From Poindextera sp963719975 (lineage in GTDB: Bacteria; Pseudomonadota; Alphaproteobacteria; Caulobacterales; Caulobacteraceae): a stretch of 64,000 bases of DNA. Numbering within the stretch: position 1 is the stretch's first letter; each line of letters begins with the position of its first letter. The translations under genes were made by a program, and so were the position numbers. Below, piece by piece: positions 37,629 to 47,532 of the stretch. The stretch is from positions 202,878-266,877 of the forward strand of contig CAVRED010000008.1 of the NCBI GenBank assembly GCA_963719975.1. Direction: 5' to 3'. The notes beneath the pieces were generated by a model. It did no database searches, was not told the origin of the DNA, and was given only the letters and a program-made list of their open reading frames with translations.

Positions 37629-38443
37629 CGAGGCGGCCCGTCGGGAGCTTCGGCGAGGATCGGCCCACCCCAACGATACCGCAGGCTGGTCGTAAGGGCG
37701 CGGCCGGACGCCACTCGCTCGAAGGCGACTTCGATTTTTATCAGACCCGTGGGGCTCAAGAACCCCTGCCGGATCTGGCTGTAGACGATGCGCCGGCCCT
37801 CTTCCGGCAGTGCAACGCCCAACTTTTGGAAGTCGGCTTTGACCTGGCGATAGACGGTATTGATGACGAAGTTGTCGCGGGGGTTGCTGATGGCGTGATA
37901 ACGCCCACGGGCCTCGTCGCCGTGCAGAATGGGCGTGAGCAGCCCCGCTGGAAAGGTGTCGCCTCGCCGGCCGGTCTCTTGCAGGCGCAGAACCAGATCG
38001 GCGTCTTCCCAGCTCCATCCCTCGAACACTTCGTCGTATCCGCCGATCGCCGCCAGATCGTTGGCGGCGACGACGAGCGCACCGTGGAGCTCGTTGAGGA
38101 GCGGCTCGGGCCTGAGGAAGACGCCGCGCCGCAGCTGTGGCGTGATCGCGGCGATGAAGGTCGGCGCCACGGCCACGTCGGCATCGACCATGAAGAGCCA
38201 GGGCGACGTCGCCGCGGCCACGCCGCGGTTGCGGGCCTCCGCCGCCTTGAAGTGCGGACGGTCTCGGACCCGGACGACTTTCGCGGCCGGGAACGTCGAT
38301 TGCACCCAGTCGCCGGCCGCCTGCGGGCAGTCGTAGTCGACGACCACGACCTCGCAGTCGGGCAGCGCCATCAGCGAAGGCAGCGTGCTCTTCAGGTGCG
38401 CAAGCCGACCCTTGCAGGTCGTTATGGCCGAGATCAGCGCCAC
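37625..38443 (-). CDS. Glycosyltransferase family 2 with galactosyltransferase-type C-terminus
   Basis: 272 residues. Start MALISAITTCKGRLAHLKST, then CEVVVVDYDCPQAAGDWV and the donor-site strand SPWLFMVDADVAVAPTFI (DAD). The C-terminal block YDEVFEGWSWEDADLVLRLQ carries the GWxxED element shared by GT7 and related enzymes, the ED being the general-base region. The end IRQGFLSPTGLIKIEVAFER is unassigned. Middle gene of a minus-strand run FkbM-like, GT2, TupA-like, with a gap of 3 bases upstream and overlap of 4 bases downstream. Intact. Confidence 0.85.
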   Translation of the reverse strand: MALISAITTCKGRLAHLKSTLPSLMALPDCEVVVVDYDCPQAAGDWVQSTFPAAKVVRVRDRPHFKAAEARNRGVAAATSPWLFMVDADVAVAPTFIAAITPQLRRGVFLRPEPLLNELHGALVVAANDLAAIGGYDEVFEGWSWEDADLVLRLQETGRRGDTFPAGLLTPILHGDEARGRYHAISNPRDNFVINTVYRQVKADFQKLGVALPEEGRRIVYSQIRQGFLSPTGLIKIEVAFERVASGRALTTSLRYRWGGPILAEAPDGPPR

Positions 38444-38446
38444 GCC

Positions 38447-39265
38447 TCACTTGCGCTGGGCGTCGTCGAAGACACGCAGGGCCGGGGGCAAGACCTGAAA
38501 GTTCTCCGATCCCACCGGCATGTTTCGCCAAAGCAGCCGGTCCATCCCGACCACGTGGATCGACCCGTCGTAGCCCTGGAAGATCCGGCCGTCCTGGACC
38601 GGCTGGTAGAGCCGGTCGATGGAGTTGTCGGACACACCAAGGGCCGGGATCCTCTCTCGTTTCACGAAGAACGCATTCCAGTCGGTGCACACCGCCAGCT
38701 CGTAGCCCTTGGCCTTTCCCAAACGCACGAGCGCGAGCAACGAGCAGCCCTGATTGACCGCGAAGGAATTCTCCTGAACGAACTCGACGTCGTTTGGGAT
38801 GCTTGGATTGAACTCGATCACGACGATCTCTGGCTCGTGCTCGACCAACAACTCCCAGACGTAGTAGTCGTTGCCGTCGATGTCGATCGAGAGCAGGCCG
38901 AACGTCTGCGGCATACCGTGGTCGTTGAGTATTGCGTCCAGCCTGTTGGGGCCCTCGAAATCCACGAACCGGTTCGCGGTGGCCACGTTTGGCCGGCCCT
39001 TATAGGTCGAGACCAGCTCGGCGTACTTCGAGGTGTTCGCCTCGATGAACAGGCCGCTCCAGGCGTTGTTGACCACGAGGTTGAAGCAGTTGGAAAACTT
39101 GACGCCGTCCCAGGCGCCAAACTCCACGCAGCTTCTGTTCTCGAGCTGGATGATATCGACGATTCTGGCGATGACCCCGTCTTCACCGCATTGCGACGTC
39201 ACGTTCGCCCGGAATTCCAGAAGCGGAGACTGGATCTCCACGCGCCGACTGATCGACAGCCTCAT
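38447..39265 (-). CDS. FkbM-like SAM-dependent methyltransferase
   Basis: 272 residues. Rossmann methyltransferase with motif I ENRSCVEFGAWDGVKFSNCF, motif II AWSGLFIEANTSKYAELVST, and the acidic strand FGLLSIDIDGNDYYVWELLV followed by IVVIEFNPSIPNDVEFV, typical of the FkbM-type family that methylates sugar hydroxyls. The C-terminal tail RIFQGYDGSIHVVGMDRLLW is less usual. First gene of the run with GT2 and TupA-like (3-base gap), so all three probably build one decorated glycan unit. Intact; ATG 39265. Confidence 0.75.
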   Translation of the reverse strand: MRLSISRRVEIQSPLLEFRANVTSQCGEDGVIARIVDIIQLENRSCVEFGAWDGVKFSNCFNLVVNNAWSGLFIEANTSKYAELVSTYKGRPNVATANRFVDFEGPNRLDAILNDHGMPQTFGLLSIDIDGNDYYVWELLVEHEPEIVVIEFNPSIPNDVEFVQENSFAVNQGCSLLALVRLGKAKGYELAVCTDWNAFFVKRERIPALGVSDNSIDRLYQPVQDGRIFQGYDGSIHVVGMDRLLWRNMPVGSENFQVLPPALRVFDDAQRK

Positions 39266-39592
39266 GACGTCGGCCCGGGTTGGATCCGCTGACGTCCCGA
39301 AGCTCGGCGGGGGAGAGGACTTGGATGCATGGCGATCTTGATAGCGCTGGGCGCCGCTGGTGGCGACTCCAGACGCGCGAAAACCGAGCCCGCGCCTTGG
39401 CGTCGTTGGCCGGGACGCCTAAATGTGCTGCGCTGGCGGCGCAGGTTGTCCGAGGCGGATCGCCACAGGCGGGGACCGGCGGAAGCGGCGCTTGTCGCTT
39501 TGCGCTAAATGGGCTCAAAAGCGGCTTGGTAACACCCTATCTGGACCGCGCGGCGTATGTCGCGGGCAGCATTTGGAGAAAGGGCTCGTAAG
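39266..39592. other. 327-base divergent intergenic region
   Basis: Lies between the FkbM-like gene (minus) and the TPR-sulfotransferase (plus). No coding signature, repeat, hairpin or clear promoter could be fixed. Both gene starts presumably have promoters here. Confidence 0.5.
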
Positions 39593-42054
39593 ATGGCGCA
39601 AGAGACAGCCGGGACTGGCCTCGCCGCAACGGGCAAGGCGGAGGGCGGCGCGCCAGGAAAGGTCACCGTTCCGATCGCGGAGGCGCTCGAAACGGCCGCC
39701 AAGCTCTACCTTTCGGGCCAGGTGCTGAGGGCCGAGTCGGTGTGTCACCAGATCATCGCCACCAGGCCCGGCATGCCGGACGCGCACAACATGCTCGGCG
39801 TGATCCTGAACGCGCGCGGGCAGCCCGAGGCGGCGGTCAAGTCGATCAGCCTGGCGATCCGCCTGAGCCCGAACACCCCAAGCTACTATTCGAACCTGGG
39901 CGAGGTCGAACGCCAGCGCGGCAACCTCGACGAGGCGCAGGCCGCGCTCGCTAAGGCGCTCGAGCTCAATCCGCAGTCGGCCGAGGCTTACAGCAACCTC
40001 GGGATCGTGCATTTCGACCGCAAGGAGTTCGAGGAGTCCGCCGCCTGCTACGAAAGGGCGGTTGCGTTGCAGCCCGACTTCCCCGAGGCGCACAACAACC
40101 TGGGCAACGCCTATCGTGCTCTTGAGCGGCGCAAGGAGGCGCTCGCCTGCTACCAGCGGGCGGTCACCCAGCGGGATGGCTATGCAGAGGCCTACAACAA
40201 CATGGCCGCCTCGCTGCGCGATGCGCAGGACTTCGAGTCGGCCGAGCACGCCTATCGCAAGGCTATCACGCAGAAGCCCGGCTACATCGATGCCTACAAC
40301 AATCTGGCGATCATGCTCGCCGGCCTCGATCGCACCGACGATGCCCTGCGGCTGCTCGGCGACGCGCTCGCCCTCGATGAAAAGCACGTGCCGACCCTGC
40401 TCAACGTCGCCCGCGTGCAGCTGAAGCGCGGCGCTCACGCCGTCGCCGAACAGGCCGCGACGATCGCGCGCGACATCGAGCCGGAGAAGGCCGAGACCTA
40501 TGTGGTGCTGGCAGACATCCAGCACGAGCTGGATCATCCCGAAGAGGCGCTTCGTTTCATCGAGCACGCGATCGAGCTCGAGCCCGAGGCCGCCGACGTC
40601 CGCAGCTTCCATGGGGTGCTGCTGAAGTCCGTCGGACGCATGGACGAGGCCCGGCTCGAGGTTCGCAAGGCGATCGAGCTCAATCCCAAGCTGTACTCGG
40701 CCTACTCCAATCTCAACGACCTCGAGACCTTCGGCGCCGACCACGACCTCCTGGCCCAGATGGAGGAAATCATGGCCGACGCGGAGAATCCGGAGGACGA
40801 ACGCTACATCCCGCTGCACTTCGCCCTCGCCAAGGCGCTGGAGGATGCGGGCGAATATCCCCGCGCGCTCGAACACTATCGGCATCGGCGCCAAGCTGCG
40901 CCGCGACCAGCTGAAGTACGACGAGCGGGAGACGCTCGGATTCTTCGACCAGATCATGGCCGCTTTCACGCCCGAGACCTTCGAGAACAGACCCTTCGAG
41001 GGCAACCCGTCGGCGGCGCCGGTCTTCATCGTCGGCATGCCGCGGTCCGGCAGCACGCTGGTCGAGCAGGTCCTGCAAAGCCATCCGCAGGTCTTCGGCG
41101 CCGGCGAGGTCAAGATCCTGCATCGCGCCCTGGGCACGCTGCGCGATCGGTTCCCCTCGATCCCGCAGGTACCCGGCCATGGTCGCGGTGATGGAGCCGG
41201 CCCATTTCGAGCAGGTCGCCGACTTCTATCTGAGCGAGCTTCTCGCAGCGCGGGCGACGCCACGCGCGTCACCGACAAGCTGCTGACGAACTTCTTCTTC
41301 GTCGGGCTCATCCAGCTGCTGTTCCCCAACGCCAAGATCATCCACACACGGCGCAACCCGGTCGACACCTGCCTCTCCGCCTATACGAAGCTGTTCAAGG
41401 ACGACATGCCGCACAGCTACGACTTCGGCGAACTGGGACGCTACTATCGCAAGTACGAGGAGGTGATGGCCCACTGGGAGAAGGTGCTGCCGCCAGGGGT
41501 CATGATGACGGTGGACTACGAGGACACCGTCGGCGACCTCGAGCGGGTTGCGCGTGAGCTCGTCGCAGCACATCGGCCTGCCCTGGGACGCCGCCTGCCT
41601 CGCCTTCCATACGTCGAAGCGGGCGGTGAAGACCGCCAGCGTCGCCCAGGTGCGCAAGCCGGTCTACAACACCTCGGTCGAGCGCTGGCGTCGCTACGGC
41701 GACGGACTGGCGCCGCTGCTTGAGGCCCTGCACTACCCGCGGTCGGACGCGCCCGGCCAGGCGGCTGGCGGCGGGCGCAAGGCGCCGCGAGCCGAGCCTC
41801 GGGCAGAAGCGCCAGCAACGGCCAAGGCGACGACCGCCAGGGCGAAGACCGCCAAGGCCCAGCCCGCCAAGCCAGCGCCGGCGCCGGCCAAGACCGCCAA
41901 GGCCAAGACGGTCCCGGTCGAGCCCCAAGCGGCCCAGGCCGGCAAGGCGCGGACCTCTGCGCCCAAGGCCGCCCCAGCCGGGACGGCGAACGCCAAGCGC
42001 GAGGCGGCGGGCGCGAAGCCGAAGCCGCGGAAGGCCGTCTCGCACGCCAGCTGA
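39593..42054 (+). CDS. TPR-repeat sulfotransferase with Ala/Lys/Pro-rich tail, frame-broken
   Basis: About 820 residues. Residues ~35-430 are about 11 TPRs with repeated YSNLGEVERQRGNLDEAQAA and HNNLGNAYRALERRKEALAC types. After a break near 40880 comes a sulfotransferase domain with the PAPS 5'-phosphate loop VFIVGMPRSGSTLVEQVLQS, DKLLTNFFFVGLIQLLFPNA and the 3'-phosphate helix IIHTRRNPVDTCLSAYTKLF, ending KRAVKTASVAQVRKPVYNTS and VERWRRY. Further breaks are near 41175-41250 and 41565. The last ~95 residues are a basic Ala/Lys/Pro tail (KATTARAKTAKAQPAKPAPA) like histone H1, unusual for a sulfotransferase. ATG 39593 (MAQETAGTG) is chosen over 39557. Such proteins sulfate protein tyrosines or glycans; the target is unknown. 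Confidence 0.85.
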
Positions 42055-42084
42055 GCATGTCGCCCCGCGCCGGACTCGCCGGCC

Positions 42085-42879
42085 ATGGCTGACGCCAGGC
42101 CGCCCAGGATTCTCGTCGTCATCCCGTCGCGGCTGCAGCGCGGGCGCGGCGGGACCTATCTCGTCGAACGGGCGATCCGGTCGATCGCGGCGCAGAAGCC
42201 GGCGGTCGCCCTCGAGATGGAGATCGCCGTCGGGGTCGACCCCGACGCGGACGTGCCCGAGCGGCTTTCCGCGCCCTTCATCCACATCGTGAAGTCGGCC
42301 AGCGCGTCGCAGGCCGGCGCGTTGAACAGCGCCGCGGCGCGATTCGATCACGACTTCATCGCCTTCCTGGAGGACGACGACGAATGGCGACCGCCGTTCC
42401 TCGAGGTCGCGATCCCGGCGCTGGCCGAGGCGCCGTTCGTCTCGTCGACCCAACTCGAGGTCGCCCCCAACGGCGAGGTGGTCTGCATAAACGACTTTCC
42501 GACCCCGTCGGGCTGGATCATGCGCCGGGCGGTGTGGGAGGCGATCGGCGGATTCGATGAGACCTATCGCTTTCATCTCGACAACGAGTGGCTCGGACGG
42601 CTGGCGGACGCCAAGGTCCCGCGCATCCACCTGGTGGAATCGACCGCTCCGATCCTGCCAGGGCTGCTGCAGGCGCTGAGGCCGCGCCTGCACCGGGCGC
42701 TGGCGTTCGGCGGCGGGTGCGTCACCTTGCAGCGACACCGGTATCCAGCGCCGCTGGTCCGCCGCATGGTCCACCGAGGGTCCGGCATGGCGCAGATTCA
42801 GTTGGACCCGGACAAGCGCGCGGTGAGCGACGCTGAGAATCAGCGGCTGATCGACCGGTTCGGCCGTGTGCCCTGGTAG
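42085..42879 (+). CDS. Glycosyltransferase family 2 protein
   Basis: 264 residues. Start PRILVVIPSRLQRGRGGTYL, then EIAVGVDPDADVPERLSAPF, KSASASQAGALNSAAARFDH and the metal motif DFIAFLEDDDEWRPPFLEVA (EDDDE). The acceptor loop is PSGWIMRRAVWEAIGGFDET with LDNEWLGRLADAKVP, the W-G-GGFDE-x-D-E-W pattern of GT2 enzymes. It starts 30 bases after the sulfotransferase and likely shares its transcript. Donor unknown. Intact. Confidence 0.85.
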   Translation: MADARPPRILVVIPSRLQRGRGGTYLVERAIRSIAAQKPAVALEMEIAVGVDPDADVPERLSAPFIHIVKSASASQAGALNSAAARFDHDFIAFLEDDDEWRPPFLEVAIPALAEAPFVSSTQLEVAPNGEVVCINDFPTPSGWIMRRAVWEAIGGFDETYRFHLDNEWLGRLADAKVPRIHLVESTAPILPGLLQALRPRLHRALAFGGGCVTLQRHRYPAPLVRRMVHRGSGMAQIQLDPDKRAVSDAENQRLIDRFGRVPW

Positions 42880-42897
42880 GCGTCCGACCCGATCTCC

Positions 42898-45009
42898 TGA
42901 GAGGCCCCCATCCCGGACTCACCTCCAGCGCATGATCAGGCGATCTTCGCCCGCGCCCTGGCCCTGCATCGGCAGGGCCAGCTGGCCGAGGCGGAGCGCA
43001 TCTACCGGGCGATCCTGCAGCGCCAGCCGGCTCACTTCGACGCGCTGCATCTGCTCGGACTGATCGCCGCGCAATCCGGTCATCCGCAAGCCGCCGTCGA
43101 GCTGATCGGCCGAGCGATCGCCATCGACCCGAGCGTCGCCGACGCGCACAGCAATCTGGCGAAAGCCCTCAACGACCTGAAACGAGCACCAGGAGGCGCT
43201 CGCCAGTTGCGAGGCGGCCATCGCGCTCGCGCCGAACTCGGAAGCGGCTTACGTCAACCGGGGCGACGCGCTCGCCGGTCTTCGGCGTCACGAGGCGGCG
43301 CTGGCCAGCTATGACAAGGCGATCGAACTGTCGCCCAACTCCGCGATCGCCCACAACGATCGAGGCAACACGCTGCAAGGCTTGCACCGGTACGCTGACG
43401 CCGTCGCCAGCTACGGCCGGGCCCTGGCGATCAACCCCGACTATGCCGACGCCTACATCGGTCGCGGCGTTGCGCTGCAGAAGCTCAAGCGGGGGCAGGA
43501 GGCGCTCGCGGACCTTCGAGCGCGCGATCGCCCTCAATCCCCGGAAAGCCGAAGCGTACAACAACCTCGGCAACCTGCTGGTCGAGCAAAGGCGCTACGA
43601 CCAGGCGAGCGCCGCATTCGCCGCCGCCTTGAACGCCAATCCAGGCGTTGGAGTTCGTACGGGGTACGTGGATCCACACGCGGATGAAGGCGTGCGACTG
43701 GGCGGGATTGGACGCCTCGCTCGACAAGCTCTTGCGCGACATCGAGGCTGGCGGGCGAGTCACGCCTCCCTTTCCGCTGCTGTCCCTGCACACCTCGCTT
43801 GAACAGCAGCGGGCGGCCGCTCGGATCTGGACAGCCGCGACGTTCCCGGGGTCGCCGCCGAGGCCGCGCGCCAGACGGCTCGGCGGCCGGCCGCTGCGAA
43901 TTGGCTACTTCTCCGCCGACCTCTTCGACCACGCCACCGCACGGCTCATCGCCGGACTGTTCGAGCAGCACGATCGATCGGCCGTCGAGTCGGTCGCGTT
44001 CTCGTTCGGGCCGCCCCGACGGAGACGCGATGTCAACGCGGGTTGCGGGCGCCGTGGACCGGTTCATCGACGTGCGGGAACGGTCGGACGCGGAGGTCGC
44101 CGCACTCGCTCGCGAGCTCGAGATCGATATCGGCGTGGACCTGAAGGGCTTCACGACCGACAGCCGGACGGGGATATTCGCGGCGCGGGCCGCCCCGATC
44201 CAGGTCAACTACCTCGGCTATCCGGGAACCATGGCGGCGGACTACATCGACTACCTCATCGCCGACGCGACTGTCATTCCGATCGAGAGCCAGCCCTTCT
44301 ACGACGAGAAGATCGTCTGCCTGCCTGGCAGCTACCAGGTCGAACAACTCCAAGCGGACGATCTCCGACCGCGTGTTTAGCCGGCGCGAGTGCGGTCTTC
44401 CGGACAAGGGCGTGGTCTTCTGCTGCTTCAACGCCAGCTACAAGATCAACCCGCGGACCTTCGACGGCTGGATGCGGATCCTGGGCCAGGTCGAGGGCAG
44501 CGTCCTTTGGCTTCTCGCGGACAACGCGCCGGCGACGTCGAACCTGCGGCGGGAAGCCGAAGCGAGGGCGATCTCGCCAGAACGGCTGGTGTTCGCCGAA
44601 CGCATGCCTCTCGCCGAGCATCTGGCCCGGCACCGCCTGGCCGACCTCTTCCTCGACACCAACCCGTACAATGCGCACACGACCGCCAGCGACGCGTTGT
44701 GGGCTGGATTGCCGGTATTGACGCTCATCGGCGACACCTTCGCCGGACGGGTCGGAGCGAGCCTGTTGAATGCGGTCGGTTTGCCCGAGCTGATCACTCC
44801 GACGCCGAAAGCGTACGAAGACCTGGCGGTCGAGCTCGCCCTCAGACCGCAAAAGCTGGCGGGTTTGAAGAGAACAGTTGGCGAGGCAGCGTCTGGCGTC
44901 GCCGCTGTTCGATACCGAACGGTTCGCCAGGCAGTTGGAACGAGCCTATGCGGCGATGGTTGATCGCTACGACGCCGGCTTGCCGCCCGACCACATCGAC
45001 TTGTCCTAG
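42898..45009 (+). CDS. TPR-containing O-GlcNAc transferase-like protein (GT41, SPINDLY type), frame-broken
   Basis: About 700 residues. Five or six TPRs (ALALHRQGQLAEAERIYRAI, AHSNLAKALNDLKR, AYVNRGDALAGLRRHEAALA, AYNNLGNLLVEQRRYDQASA) precede the catalytic region: RPLRIGYFSADLFDHATARL, ELEIDIGVDLKGFTTDSRTG, PIQVNYLGYPGTMAADYIDY (hallmark GYPGT), CCFNASYKINPRTFDGWMRI, LWLLADN, DLFLDTNPYNAHTTASDALW and GLPVLTLIGDTFAGRVGASL. Breaks lie near 43195, 43505, 43650, 44025, 44370 and 44885. The final frame reads FARQLERAYAAMVDRYDAGL to the stop at 45009. The coding frame is blocked by a TGA at 42895-42897 and has no ATG after it, so the start is unresolved. In Caulobacter-type bacteria related proteins act on flagellin or surface proteins; target unknown here. 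Confidence 0.85.
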
Positions 45010-45137
45010 TAGCTCGGCTGGCGACGCTTTGGCCGCGAACGCGTTATGGGATCATGGTGCGGACTTTGGCAGACAACTTGTCCAAGTCCGACGACGACTC
45101 GAGCAATTCTCCAAGCATTCCTCTCGCGAATCCATCG

Positions 45138-45855
45138 TCATTTTCTAGTTCGATCATTAATTAAACTGACGAATCGTCTCCCGTTATCTGCCCACTTTTG
45201 TCGGGAGAACTTTTCCGCATGCGGATAGTGGAGCCCGAACACATGCTTAGGACCGAACCTCTTCACGGGAAAGCCGAGGGCATGCGCCGCGACGGGCAGC
45301 ATGTAGTCCCACCACGGCTGCCCAATCAGGAAGTGCTCATCCAGAAGACCTGGTTCGGAAACCACACAGTCGAGAAATGCGACGGGAAGAACAAAAACGT
45401 CGAATCCCGAATCGTAGAGACCCATGACCTTCACCGTCCCTGGCCTCTGGGGGTTCTCCCGAACGTCGTGGCGGCGGCCGTAGTAGACGACATCGCCGCT
45501 GAGGGTCGGCAGGGCGCTCACCAGACTGTCGGTGAGCATGATGTCCGAGTTAACGAGCAGGACGTGGCCGTCGGTTCGATCCCTTGCCTCACGAAGGATT
45601 TCGACGACCGAGGGCCGCTTCGCGGTCTGGACCCAGGTTATGTCGGGGTCCGCCGGCGTCGTTCTCGGAAACCGAGAGGATCGGAGCGCCCAGTTTCCGC
45701 CAGGATCGGCGGCAGGCCCGGAACCAGGACTCGCCAACGTCGAAGCCCTGCAGGTTCGTTCTGTTGGTTGAACCGCCGACGGATGTAAGGACCGCGCCAA
45801 TCTGCACGCCCGCCGGCGAGGCCGGCCGGGCAGGTTTGGCCGAGGATCTCGACAT
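45138..45855 (-). CDS. Glycosyltransferase-like protein, one frameshift
   Basis: About 238 residues. The N-terminus from ATG 45855 reads QIGAVLTSVGGSTNRTNLQG and FDVGESWFRACRRSWRKLGA. After a break near 45645 comes DITWVQTAKRPSVVEILREA, the metal motif GHVLLVNSDIMLTDSLVSAL (NSD), GLYDSGFDVFVLPVAFLD and QPWWDYMLPVAAHALGFPV, ending KHVFGLHYPHAEKFSRQKWA. The D-x-W-WD end resembles small GT-A hypothetical enzymes. Its ATG overlaps the stop of the FkbM-fusion gene (TGATG), so it is coupled to it. G+C is lower than in the flanking genes. Confidence 0.65.
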
Positions 45856-47209
45856 CAGATTCCGTCGACCTGTTGAGCAAAGCCGCCCGCATGGTCGTAG
45901 TAGGAAGGTTCAAGCGAGACCGGTGTGAATCCGAGGTGAGTGCGAATGAATTCATCGAGCTCGAAGTACATCGGAGATCCGGAATAACATTCGACAAGCG
46001 ACATTTCGAGCAAGAGAAGGTCCACGTTCGAGATGAGCGTCACCTAGTCCTTCCAACACTCGCTTCTCGTATCCCTGCACGTCAATCTTGACGGCGGAGA
46101 ACATCTTCATCGCCTCGGGTCGCAGCAGGTTTGCGGCTTTGGCGACATACACGGACTCGTGGTCGATGGTTTTGGTGGCCGGTTCCGCGCGCAGATGATT
46201 GGCGTGCACCTCGAGAATCGATGAGCTGTATCCATTCTCGGAAATGTTCATTGGGACATAGCCGTCGGCATCGCCCACGCCCTGCCGGGGGGTGACAAGC
46301 CAGCGCAGGTCATTCTCCGCATGCGCCAGCAGATCCGGGAACACGGCGGACTGCGGCTCGACAGAGCAGATGACGCCGCCGTAGCCATGTTTGCGCAGTT
46401 TGGAAGCGAACTGACCGCTATTGCCGCCAACGTCGAGCACGCGGTCGATCGCCGAGGCGATTGAGGTGAAAGGCGAACAGCCGCTCCGAACGCTGATCCA
46501 GCTCGACGCTTTCGTTGAAGCTCCGGGCAACGGCCGGCGGCGCGGGCGGCGCCTCGCGACGGTGCTGCTCTTCGGCGCGCCGGCGATCGGTCGCCGCGCG
46601 GTGCAGGTCGTCGAGATCGACGCCGTACTTCCGGCCGTAGGTCACAACATCCGCGGCCGCGGAATCGGGAGCGAAAACGAACACATCGTTGATGATCCAC
46701 AGCCGGTGCTTGTCGCTCAGGCCAGCAAGGGCCTGCATGACGTCAGCAACCATCGGCCAGCTTTCGACGACATGGGGCGCGGGCGGCGGCGCCAGGAAGA
46801 GGCGCGCGTCATCGATCAGCACGACGGATTGCTCATTGAGGGATCCGATGGCCGCGATCTCAGCGATCAGCGGGCATTCGTAGGCGCGGCCGTCGGTTGG
46901 ACCCCCGCACCAATGGGCATCGAGCCAGTATAAAACGCTCTTGTTCGCAAGCTCGCTCGAGAGCGACGTCAAGATCTCAGGCGAGCTGCCGTGGATTGCC
47001 TTGACGTGACTGACGTTTGCGAACCTCGCTTTCGCATTGTTGAACAGCTCCTCAGCAAGTTCAACGGTGTAGACCTTCTCAAAGTGCGGGGACACTGCCG
47101 CTGAGGTATCCCCGCGAAACGTCCCGGTCTCGACGAACGTGGCCAAGGGAAGGGTCCGCTTGAGAGCCTGAACGAGGTTCAGATCCAGGGAGAAGTGTAT
47201 CGCGCCCAT
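45855..47209 (-). CDS. Two-domain methyltransferase: class I SAM domain fused to FkbM domain, frame-broken
   Basis: About 450 residues. N-terminal domain: ATFVETGTFRGDTSAAVSPH (SAM loop), FEKVYTVELAEELFNNAKAR, VLYWLDAHWCGGPTDGRAYE, CPLIAEIAAI and SVVLIDDARLF, a pattern of small SAM enzymes with a DDA end. After ~60 linking residues (NESVELDQRSERLFAFHLNR) and a break near 46430 comes an FkbM domain: DRVLDVGGNSGQFASKLRKH, GVICSVEPQSAVFPDLLAHA and FSAVKIDVQGYEKRVLEGLG. After a break near 46045 it ends NVDLLLLEMSLVECYSGSPM with YFELDEF. Start ATG 47209 (MGAIHFSLDLNLVQALKRTL). The linker reads naturally across the break, so I take the fusion as genuine. Probably methylates a sugar at two positions or acts on two substrates. 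Confidence 0.72.
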
Positions 47210-47532
47210 TCTAACTCACGAGAACTCCTGCCCAAATCCGGGATCCGCTTGCCTGTTACCGCACCAGTGGCTTCGTACCAACGGCACACCAAGCGACGCA
47301 CCTCCTCATATCTTCAGCTCCGCGGGCGCGCCAGGAAGGCGAGCTGACCGTCTCGCCCGCCGACACGCGGGCGAGAGCTGGCTCGCCGCGCGCGGACCGG
47401 CTTGGCGCGACCCCTAGAGGCGCCGTCGCTTCGCGCAAGTTAAGCGGGCTCCGTTTGGCGAGTGCAATGGATGGTTAAGCGGCTGTGTGGTGCAATGCAG
47501 CCGCCAATAGCTCTGCAACCGAGACCGTCTTG
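47210..47532. other. 323-base divergent intergenic region
   Basis: Lies between the methyltransferase fusion (minus) and the EAL protein (plus). It holds no convincing coding frame; an open frame from GTG 47485 joins the EAL gene but adds 16 residues without coding character. No promoter could be assigned. Confidence 0.45.
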
